A DNA stretch of 64,000 nucleotides from Rhyacophila brunnea. Lineage: Eukaryota; Arthropoda; Insecta; Trichoptera; Rhyacophilidae. A program made the translations under genes and the position numbers. The notes under the pieces were generated by a model. It was not told the origin of the DNA and did not search any database. It saw only the letters and a list, made by a program, of their open reading frames with translations. The DNA is taken from NCBI GenBank assembly GCA_022495005.1, contig JAGYXB010002044.1, positions 868,001-932,000 on the forward strand, written 5' to 3'. Positions within the stretch are counted from its first letter, which is position 1. Each line of letters opens with the position of its first letter. Positions 55,611 to 64,000 of the stretch are shown one piece after another.

Positions 55611-55712
55611 AGATGGATGGCTCTGTTAGTATTCTTCTACATTTAAAATATTGTTATGTTATCTAAATTTAATAATCGATAATGATTATTATGGAGTTTC
55701 GCTACTGACATA
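55611..55712 (+). repeat. Dispersed repeat ending TTTCGCTACTG
   Basis: Partner of 11690-11797. GATGGATGGCTCTGTTAGTA ... ATTATGGAGTTTCGCTACTG. Confidence 0.5.
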
Positions 55713-55759
55713 GTGTAATACGAATATATTGTATGATATAGTGTATACAGTACCAAGAT

Positions 55760-55990
55760 CGATGTGGTCACCTCACTCAAATCACGTAGAGGGGCCGTCA
55801 TCTCTCCCGCAGAGGCTTCACCGTCAGTAAGGGCGTCGGGAGAAATGCGACGCCTTAAAAGTGACGTCGTAATGACGCGCGACGTCACGTGACTGCGCCG
55901 CATTCTCGATGACACTTTAAAAACATTTGATAGATGTTTCGCAGTGGGTGGTGACACGGGAAATGTGCCTATCAATAGCTTCACCCACAC
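55760..55990. other. GC-rich island with CRE-like palindromes
   Basis: A ~230-bp GC-rich patch with GTGACGTCG, GCGACGTCACGTGAC and GGGAGAAATGCGACGCC. A 115-codon minus frame (55643-55990) crosses it, but its residues (HVTSRVITTSLLRRRISPDA) match no family I know. Regulatory DNA or a repeat fragment are both possible. Confidence 0.35.
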
Positions 55991-56397
55991 CCTCTGGGAA
56001 ATGACGCATTATACGAAATACATAAGTATTACAAACTTTGTCAGTTATAAAGTTTTATTCAGAATATGAATTTAGTTATTTATGATTTGCCTGATTTGGT
56101 GTAAGTGCATAATCTTATTACGTAGGAAAGTTATTTTAAATAACAACATATCTATAACAGTATTTTGCAGAGTGGGATGTCTTGGTCTTCTTATATAAAG
56201 CTCTTCACGTCAAACAATCTTTCTACTAGGTAATACATAAAAACAAAAATTTTAATATCTTTAAAAAAATTGTATTACTACCAATACTTATATTTTTTTA
56301 TTACAAAAATACAACATGAGACTGGGTACAAGGTTTTTTCAGCACCTCAATATGATTATTTTCGCCATATAGTTTTTGCATCTAAATAACATCTAGA
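55991..56397. other. Spacer, nothing recognised
   Basis: AT-rich, no feature supported. Confidence 0.4.
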
Positions 56398-56800
56398 AGC
56401 CGGCTCTCACATCTAAACTCGCCCGTCTGCCGCACAGCCATAAATCAAACCTTCCAAGAACGGCGATCCGGTGTTGCATACGAAGACCGCGCAAATCTAC
56501 CTAGCGACAGTCACACGTAACCTTCGAAACGTATAGATATTTGGATGCGGCGATCGGCGAGCCGGTATAGGAATGGCCAATTCGTAGGTGTTTGTGTGCG
56601 ACCTGGCGTCTACGACTCGGAGCCCGAGAAGCATGCAACTTGACGATTGGAACGGCAGATGTTTTTTTCAAACTTAACAGTCACATTCGACCAATCTGCG
56701 GAGCTCCATTTGGCCCCGTCTGTTTTGTGAATAACGATGACGTCACATCGACGTATTTGACACGTTGGAGGCGAGGCGAGTTTTGATGTGAGAGCCGGCT
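56398..56800. mobile_element. TIR MITE H3 (PIF/Harbinger-like ends)
   Basis: 403 bp. Ends AGCCGGCTCTCACATCTAAA and, inverted, AGCCGGCTCTCACATCAAAA, each followed by CTCGCC; 25 of 26 positions match. The GC-rich interior differs from its flanks. No unambiguous target duplication (flanks CTAGA and AAGAG), so the superfamily is a guess from the shape of the ends. Confidence 0.72.
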
Positions 56801-56889
56801 AAGAGATAATCACATGATGTATAGATGTGTCTCGCGAGAAGCTCGCGAGTTAACCATTTGAAACTCAGTCGCAGTATACATAGTAAATA

Positions 56890-57269
56890 AACTCTTCTTC
56901 TTTGGACATATCCACTCTTAGTTGGAGCATATGGACACCACGAGGTGCTTCCAAGAAACCCTGTGGCTCGCCAGTCTTCTTGAATCGTTTCAAGTCGAAC
57001 CCGCATCCCAGAGGTCGGCGATATTTAGCAGCCTTTCAGGGCGTCGGAATCCGGTTGGCTTAAAGAACAAGCAAGCCGAGTTGAAGTTCTCTTCTGGCAT
57101 CCGCAGCAAGTGGCCGAGCCAGGCCCAGGTACAACGTCGCCTCTTCACTCTTAGCGTGATGAGAGGCTGCTTGGTGCGTTCTCTTATCTCCTCGTTGGTT
57201 CTAAAGTCATACCACCGCACACCCAGTATCCGTCGAAAACATCTGCTTTTGAAGTTCAATATACGGTTA
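56890..57269 (-). pseudogene. LINE reverse transcriptase C-terminus, 5'-truncated
   Basis: The minus frame 57259-56990 reads FKSRCFRRILGVRWYDFRTN, then EEIRERTKQPLITLRVKRRR, CTWAWLGHLLRM and SACLFFKPTGFRRPERLL. It matches the same region as the LINE at 21651-22298 (RYLRRILGVHWYDRVTN ... RRFTWLGHVFRM). The non-coding 3' end runs to about 56890, ending in AAAGAAGAAGAG on the minus strand. Confidence 0.85.
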
Positions 57270-58289
57270 AAATATAAACTACGAGGCTATAAACTACACT
57301 GAAAAAAAATATGGGGACAGGTTCCCAAAATCTAACAGGTTATAAGCTGCTCGTCGCTTCATCCGCGGATACCTGCACAATTCCGGGTAAATTCTCCATA
57401 CCCAGACACTCCACACTTTGAGTTAGCGATGAAGACCTGGCGTGCAGCTGTAACTACGGGCGCACCAATTCATGAGTGACATTGGTCTTCCACTGACACG
57501 AGCTTTGCATATCGTGGAGTGCCGAGAGGAGCGGAGTCAACCCGTTGAGAAAGCTATTCGACAGCCAAATCATTTGAGTGACGATCATGAAGAAGGTGAA
57601 ATAATTTCCATTAAATCAAATAATTTGTAATTTTTCGTTCATGGGGAGAGTTCAGATGATAATACTAATATACCAAATAGGTATATAACAATAATACCCA
57701 CTCCGTGTGAGCGCGCCTGTAGGCTACCAATAGTTATATAAGTGTTTGTCTACGTTGATAAAATTGCTTTTATAATATATTACACTTAATATTTCCCGAG
57801 AATTAATGAAGAAATAACAGATCAACATAATATTATATCATTATGATAGATTTTTTTAATTCGAGCTTGCTAAGTCAAAAGGTGATTATATTATAATATG
57901 ATAGCGAAAATTAGTTGATTGTGGGGTTGGAATATTAATAATGTTATCTTTGGCGTCCGAAAAGTTCTTTAGTAAAAGTTATTTCGTAACAAAGTTAGAA
58001 CTTCTTTTTGGCATGGTTGTTAGTGAATAATATATGACGAAATCAATAAAATTCTTTTTTCAAATTATTTCTCTCGCTCAAACTATCACTATATAAGTAG
58101 ATACAGCTCTTCTGGCTTAGAATTGTCATCATATGTAGGCACCTTCTAATAAAATTTCCGTTATAAATGATGGGCTTCACTCATTTTAGAAATACCAGCT
58201 GATAAAGCAACTGATTCAAAATAATTTTAAGAAAATGACTACAAATATAAATACAAGACTTTAATACCGTTTGTAATTTGATATAGTTA
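57270..58289. other. Spacer, nothing recognised
   Basis: 57340-57600 is GC-richer than its surroundings and looks like decayed coding DNA of a retroelement, but no motif is secure. Confidence 0.3.
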
Positions 58290-58702
58290 AACATGTGTGG
58301 ACCATAACCAGACTTGTCCAACCAACAATTATTCAGTTCAGAGATAAAGAGTGTTAAAATTATAGATTCATAGAAAAAAAACTCAATATTGTTTCAGCAA
58401 AATACCTCGTAATGTATCATCAGATGAATCACTTGAAGGCTTGTATTCACCGTTATCTGTTATCTTCCAGCATTTCACGAATGTCCGACTTGTCCGTCAT
58501 TTTATGTGGAATAGATTATATTAAAATAATGAATTATTTTATGTGATTGCACGAAATGACTGTAGATGGTAATGTCATAAGAATTTTTAGTGATAGTCAT
58601 ATTTGAACCTGACAAAAAATGAATATTTAATAGTGATGACATGTCTAACTCAGCTTTTTAGTCTTTATGGATTGGCCAAGTCTGGTTCTGATCCACACAT
58701 AT
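58290..58702. mobile_element. TIR MITE (~413 bp)
   Basis: Left ACATGTGTGGACCATAACCA then GACTTGTCCAA; right, inverted, ATGTGTGGATCAGAACCAGA then CTTGGCCAA. About 28 of 31 positions agree. AT-rich interior, no protein, no clear target duplication. Confidence 0.65.
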
Positions 58703-58899
58703 TATGTTGTTTTAAATGTAATGTAAAATTTCATTATTAATACAAAGATATATATGCTGTAATTTTTCGATACCGAAATACCGGTTTTAAACATTCAGGC
58801 AATACCGATATTTATCCTGTATTGAAAGTAGAAACAAAATATATTAATTAACATAAAAGCTTTAACATGACAAACATCAGCATCAAATTCCATAATATA

Positions 58900-59010
58900 T
58901 TTCACGAATACCGGTAGATATTCAATGGGAAATTGGGCTTTGAGAAAAACACATAAATATTGTGTGTCCTGACCGGGAATCAAACCCAGGAACTCTCGGG
59001 TGGAAGGCAA
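58900..59010 (-). mobile_element. SINE-B, head fragment
   Basis: Minus strand: TTGCCTTCCACCCGAGAG, B box GGGTTTGATTCCC and the following CACACAATATTTATGTGTT, the same order as in 26960-27170. Confidence 0.62.
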
Positions 59011-59121
59011 AAATTGATCATATTATATCGAATCAATAGCCGAGCAAAACTTTAAACTTATAAAAAATGTTTGCCAAAATATTTCCACAAATGCTATTCA
59101 TGCTTATCAAACGGTTCCTCA

Positions 59122-60524
59122 TTAAACGGCCCACGTGCTCGTCGTAGGTCAAAATTGAGTTTTTATCGTATTTTAAAACCATGATCCTGGACACTCCTTA
59201 AACGTTGTAGATAAACTATTTATATAATTTTGAAGCCTTATTATCCTTTATAGTTATTTTAAACATTTGATGACTGCATAAAGTATTTTTGTTACATAAA
59301 ATAGCATTCTTTTAAACCTCTCGCTCTAATGTTTTAGAATAGTCATATTTCGGTACATAACTGTGCAGTGGTGTTAAGATTTTTTACATTTATTAATTTT
59401 TAAACGCATTTATAAAACCATTAGTATAATTTATTGCGAGATAATTTTTGTAAAATATTCACGATAAAAAATTATATTGATAATCTCTGTGATCCCAAAT
59501 TTGACAAGAATTAGGCATTTTATTATTCAAAAAATCGGCAAGATTAACACATTTAAAGATGATTCTAAAGATACTTATTATAAGTTATGTTTTTGACCAT
59601 TCAAGTGTGATAAACATCTTATGAATAATGATTGCTTTATAATAATTATTGACCTATGAATAAGGTAATGTTTTTTTGAAATACGCCATTTCTTTTATCA
59701 TTCCCCAGTGATTAAGCTACAACATACGGCCGTAGCCATAAATCGACAAACTATAATTAAAGTAGGGAGTAAAATTATGTTAACGCGCGTGTTTGAACAT
59801 GTACCCAATCGAATTTTTTTTTAATATTTTTTTAAACGGTACATGTTAAAACACACGCGTCAATATCATTTTACTCCCTACTTCAATTATAGTTTGTAAA
59901 TTTATGGCTACGGCCGTATGTTGTAGCTTAACCACTGGGGAATGACAAAAGAAATGACGTATTTCAAAAAAACACTACCTTATTCTTAGGTCAATAATTA
60001 TTATAAAGCAATCATTATTCATAAGATGTTTATCACACTTGAATGGTCAAAGATATAGCTTATAATAAGTATCTTTAGAATCATCTTCAAATGTGTTAAT
60101 CTTGCCCATTTTATGAATAATAAAATGCCTAATTCTTGTCAAATTTGGGATCACAGAGATTATCAATATATTTTTTATCATAAATATTTCACTATAATAA
60201 TGTCAATATAAATTATACTAATGGTTTTATAAATGCGTTTAAAAATTAATAAATGTAAAAAATCTTAACACCACTGCCCAGTTATGTTCCGAAATATGAC
60301 TATATTCTAAAACATTAGAGCGAGAGGTTTAAATGAATACTATTTTATGTAACAAAAATACTTTATGCAGTCATCAAAATGTTTAAAATAACTATAAAGG
60401 ATAATAAGGCTTCAAAATTATATAAATAGATTATCTACAACGTTTAAGGAGTGTCCAGGATCATGGTTTGAAAATACAATAAAAACTCAATTTTGACCTT
60501 CGACGAGCATGTCTTGTGTCTTAA
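59122..60524. mobile_element. Giant palindromic (foldback) element, ~1.4 kb
   Basis: Two arms of about 690 bp are near-perfect inverted copies meeting at about 59823, with almost no loop (a T-rich centre). Examples on both arms are CATGATCCTGGACACTCC, TGATGACTGCATAAAGTATT, CTCGCTCTAATGTTTTAGAA, GATCCCAAATTTGAC and CATACGGCCGTAGCCATAAA. One ~40-bp patch near 59440/60190 is diverged. TTAA bounds both sides (59122-59125 and 60521-60524), with GCTCGTCG shared near each end. No coding frame. A solo arm lies at 7104-7389. Confidence 0.9.
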
Positions 60525-61497
60525 GAATTTTAAATTTGGAATATATGACATATTATAGTATTGTAATAGGTATGCAGGGTATGAAAATATAGTCAATGAT
60601 TCTATGGTGAACGAACATATTATTACGGACTGAATGTTTCCATGAATTGATAGACACGACGTATTAAAATGTTTCATGTTCTATACTCCAGTATGCCATA
60701 TATAATATGTTACGTTGGTATATGTGTTACATATTATATTATATACATGTCATACTCAGATTATTATTATAAAATATGACGTGAGATATAAAACCATCAT
60801 AGAGTTAATCAAAAGGTCTGAACAAAAACTGAACTGACGGCCAAATAAATTGGATGTGGTAAAATATACAATACAACTAAAATGACTGCCTAACCACGAA
60901 TGCACGCACCGAGAACATGAACATTTATACTTCAAAAAATCGATAATAGAAGATATGAATAATAAAAAATATCACACAATAATTCCCAGTAAAGGCAATC
61001 ATGGACTCCTTTCTTCTACATTTTAGACTCGGAATACGAAATGACTAGACTTGCTTAGGACTCGTCGGGCAACAGAGAGGAATTGGAATGTTAAAAATTT
61101 TAAAACTTCTTTGTTATTGATTGTAGATATAAAAATCCGGCATATGGAAACATTATTATTATTGTAGAGAAGCGATAATTAAAAATATTATAGGTAAAAG
61201 TAATTGTAGGTGTATATTAGTCATTAGTAAAACAATTTAACCTTGAACGTGCGCAGATGTGATTTTTTCTAGTGCGCACTAAATACAGAGTTTACAATTT
61301 GATTGTTGCTATGGTTTTATTGCCAAATTTCACTTGCATCAAGCCTATTACATCGATTTTTCTTGTTCGGCACCACTCCGACTATAACTTGTTTTCTGTC
61401 AAAACTATCAAACTTCACGCCGATGTGGTATGTTTATATTAACAACTCTCGCGTAAAATCGCTTGAAGAAGAGAAATGTATGAATGTCATGTTTTAG
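60525..61497. other. Spacer, nothing recognised
   Basis: No paired repeats or credible frames. Confidence 0.4.
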
Positions 61498-61660
61498 AGG
61501 ACATTATACATATAACACTACAATGCCCTAAATATGAACTTCACAGAGTACAGTTGCGAATTGCGGATATCTATGAGAATGTCGATGAATTAATTGAATG
61601 GTGTCCTGGCGGTGGGTAAGACGGAAGAGCTAGGCAAAATTGTAAAGTTATTTAACAGAA
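61498..61660 (+). pseudogene. LINE reverse transcriptase tail relic (weak)
   Basis: A short plus frame gives ITLQCPKYELHRVQLRIADI then YENVDELIEWCPGG before a stop. H/T-x-L-x-CP-x(2)-x-x-R-x-x-L is the typical zinc-knuckle-like segment at the end of Jockey/R1-type LINE reverse transcriptases. Confidence 0.45.
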
Positions 61661-62009
61661 TAGAAGTGAGGACCTGATCGACGGATCCCCTTCTAGAAGA
61701 GAAGAGGCGATATGACAGCGAGTCGCAGTCAAAGCCTCGGTAAAATCACAAAAAAGAAAAAGAAAAGAGGAATGTAAGACCAAAATTTGTCACGAATTAT
61801 CATACTTATAGTATCGGGGCAGCATTATATGTGGGTGTTGGATTCTGATGTAAACAAATCTTCAAATAAATAGATAAATAATTTAGGAATTTACTTAGGT
61901 ACCTAATTTAATGGTAATCATTTAGCTTTACTTTTACCGTGGATGCAGGTTGCATAAGTAATTTTTTTTCATTGTAATTTTACATTAAAAGATTAATTAA
62001 TCGTTGAAT
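61661..62009. other. Spacer, nothing recognised
   Basis: A-rich stretch AAAAAAGAAAAAGAAAAGAG near 61750 may be the tail of the preceding LINE relic. Confidence 0.4.
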
Positions 62010-62456
62010 TCGAAAGGCAGTTCGTGTCACGGTAATATGGTTACAGGTATATATTGTTCGCAATAGCATAGTTGAACGTGAGCTATTACCAAAAAATATA
62101 GCAGTATAGCATTGAGATAAAAAAAATACGCATTAATTAGACAGTAATGTTCCAATTTTATCAGATTCAACAAGAACATTGATTGGTATCAAATATCTGA
62201 TAATAACACAGTCATTGTGAACAGGTATTTGATAGGTACGACTTGATACTTACGAGCACCTACTAGAATTTATATTAATTTAAAATGATATTATTGTATT
62301 TTTAATTTACTTATCTAAGTACTTATTTCTTCTGTCTTTACCTTGTATTCCGGTGGGGTTTATTACGTATTTTGGAAATGTTTTCTTTATACACAAATTT
62401 GATCTAAATACTATACGGCCATATATTTCTATGATATGTACAAATTTCCGAACAAG
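62010..62456 (+). mobile_element. TIR element W, copy 2
   Basis: Same orientation as 33555-33962. Shared TTGATTGGTATCAAATATCT, TTTGATAGGTACGACTTGAT, ACTTACGAGCACCTA, TATTCCGGTGG and TTTATTACGTATTTTG. Both ends are more eroded than in copy 1; about 50 bp of extra AT-rich sequence lies near 62270-62320. Confidence 0.65.
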
Positions 62457-62685
62457 GTATCGAGTCATATGCAATGAAGAGGAAGGCGATCTCCACTGTA
62501 ATGTTTTCGCGAGCAGAATATGACCAGTAATTATTTTCTTGCATTCTAACGATTCACTGATTGTGCACTATCGATTATTTTTATTTTGTTTATTGAACTA
62601 TTTGATTATTGAAGATAATTTACGTGTTCGTTGTGACTATATGTGTCGCTAGATTTCAAAATCAGCCAAGTCCATAATATACCTA
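62457..62685. other. Spacer, nothing recognised
   Basis: No feature supported. Confidence 0.4.
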
Positions 62686-63051
62686 TAATGACATTAATAT
62701 GGACGAAACATCTGTGAGAAAAATGACACTCACTTTTTTGTCGGGTCTGCCGAATGGCATAATCTATTCTAACGCCATTACAATAAAGGTGATATTGCTA
62801 TAAATTCTCGATGCTTTTAGTCGGGTCTGCCGAACGGTTCGGTTCGAACGAGTTCGCTCGAATGAACATTCACACTAGAAACATTATTCTAACGCCATTA
62901 CAATAAAGGTGATATTGCTATAAATTCCCGATGCGTGATATCGCATAATGGAAATTTTGTGACGTCTACCTATCCATGTGCGAATGTCAATATGCGCGAA
63001 TTTACTTGCTAGCTACTGTATTGAGTGCGTTGTCCATTAATAATGTCATTG
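62686..63051 (-). mobile_element. hAT-B MITE, copy 2
   Basis: Inverse of 26532-26888. It starts TAATGACATTAATATGGACG and ends CATTAATAATGTCATTG. The internal tandem block (TTCTAACGCCATTACAATAA, AGGTGATATTGCTATAAATT) is again present twice with the GTCGGGTCTGCCGAA separator. ATAATATA follows the right end and occurs near the left end, but the alignment is offset, so the target duplication is uncertain. Confidence 0.85.
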
Positions 63052-63724
63052 ATAATATAAGTTTAGGAGAAAAACATCTTTTTGTTTTCTCAAATACACA
63101 GTCATAAGGGTGAAAGTTTATATTATTTCGAGTATAGAATATTTAAAATTAATAGCTTCCACATTTTGATAATGCAGAAATGTTAGAAAGCAGTAGTTCT
63201 TCAGCAATTCACAAAAAAAGTCAAACATACCTAAAGGTGGACGTGGCTAATTTTGAAATGTAACGACACATATTGATTTACTACTGGAAAAGGAAAAGTT
63301 TTAAACAGTAGTAGTAAAGTAATAAAAAGAGTTGGATCAATACGACTTCGAAGAACTTCCCACAAAACAATGTTAAATAGCATTTTACTCCAGCCGAAAG
63401 TAATGAAATAATGAAAATTGGACTGACTTTTAAAAAAAACAATGGCGCGGTATTTTTAAATCCGATTACCGCCCACCCGAGAGATCCGCCCTTGTCCACC
63501 GCTCCTATTGAACTTTAAGGAAGCGCGAGTCCGGCCCTGGCGATAACGTGCTCTGAATGATGCGACCGTTTGCTCTTCAAAGAGCATACAAATGATCGAA
63601 GCAATTATCTTTTGAATGGGCATTGTATTTCAAACACAATAGACTATGGAATTATTAAAAGGGCAAATCCATATATTTCAGAATAGCGGCCGGCCCTGTA
63701 CGCCCCTATTTCTTGAGGAATACA
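63052..63724. other. Spacer, nothing recognised
   Basis: A 72-codon minus frame (63281-63499) has no recognisable domain. 63460-63540 is GC-richer. Confidence 0.4.
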
Positions 63725-63830
63725 CTCAATGGGATGCCCCAAAGTTCGCTGGATTGATGACATAGCAAAGTTTAATTGGCTTACATAAATAGCGCAACAT
63801 ATAACATGTCGAGACGTGGAGTGGTATATA
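63725..63830 (+). pseudogene. LINE C-terminal relic (weak)
   Basis: Reads MGCPKVRWIDDIAKFNW with a stop afterwards, resembling the RGRPxxRWxDDI segment near RTE-type LINE C-termini, then QHITCRDVEWY in place of the usual AQDRxxW ending. Confidence 0.5.
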
Positions 63831-64000
63831 ATCTATCATTTTATAAATTAAAAAAATAGCCCAACGTTAAAGTACCTAATCTCGTAGCAAGAGTATGAAA
63901 AACATTAGAACCTAGCTGATCGAGAGGCCTTTAATTTTATTCCAATACTTTATTGAATAAAATTCATATTACATAATATTCTGACTATTGCTAAATCAAA
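63831..64000. other. AT-rich end of window
   Basis: Nothing recognised. Confidence 0.4.

Noticed and set aside
56922..57302. 126-codon plus frame
   Set aside because: Antisense shadow of the LINE reverse transcriptase tail, which reads on the minus strand with clear motifs.
1..64000. CRISPR array, operons, ribosome binding sites or other bacterial features
   Set aside because: The sequence is eukaryotic repeat DNA; no regularly spaced identical repeats or prokaryotic gene organisation were seen.

Overview
The window is AT-rich arthropod nuclear DNA, most likely from an insect. The support is tRNA-derived SINEs, RTE/CR1-like LINE tails, a mariner, hAT-like and P-like elements, and many TAGGTACCTAC words of the kind common in hemipteran (aphid-type) and lepidopteran genomes. 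I cannot name the order with confidence. I see no convincing host protein-coding gene, no rRNA and no intact tRNA gene. Every open frame with a recognisable protein is a broken transposon gene. The window reads as an intergenic or intronic repeat landscape.

Layout. 0.5-3.1 kb: tandem duplication of a 1.27-kb unit, each unit carrying a foldback element. 4.3-8.2 kb: a 327-bp foldback, a TTAA-flanked MITE and SINE copies. 10.4-17.8 kb: three more TTAA MITEs, a hAT-like element with perfect 8-bp target duplications, a GC-rich island and a 56-bp P-derived insertion. 20.3-23.6 kb: a broken mariner, a LINE reverse-transcriptase tail, a third foldback copy and a SINE. 25.1-25.8 kb: a P-superfamily derivative that still carries a THAP-type first exon. 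26.5-27.5 kb: a second hAT-like MITE, a SINE and LINE debris. 31-32.7 kb: a large inverted-repeat element. 33.5-35.6 kb: a TIR element, a 155-bp P-derived insertion, a LINE tail and a second hAT-A copy. 37.7-40.3 kb: a SINE split by a TTAA MITE, an RTE LINE 3' end, a sixth TTAA MITE and a hAT remnant encoding a transposase C-terminus. 43.9-47.3 kb: second P derivative in the opposite orientation, a LINE fragment, a PIF/Harbinger-like MITE and a 1.3-kb TIR element. 49.9-52.2 kb: third hAT-A copy and another PIF/Harbinger-like MITE. 54.1-54.5 kb: a MITE nested in a dispersed repeat. 56.4-57.3 kb: a TIR MITE and a LINE tail. 59.1-60.5 kb: a nearly perfect 1.4-kb palindrome. 62-63 kb: second copies of the 33.5-kb TIR element and of the hAT-B MITE.

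Most elements are non-autonomous and would depend on transposases or reverse transcriptases encoded elsewhere. The SINE-A 3' tail resembles the 3' tail of the local LINE family, which suggests that this LINE mobilises it. The most unusual set is the P-like family: two ~655-bp THAP-exon derivatives plus 155-bp and 56-bp insertions that keep only one element end, all four flanked by exact 8-bp direct repeats. Family labels (hAT-A, P-A, SINE-A and so on) are mine and provisional.
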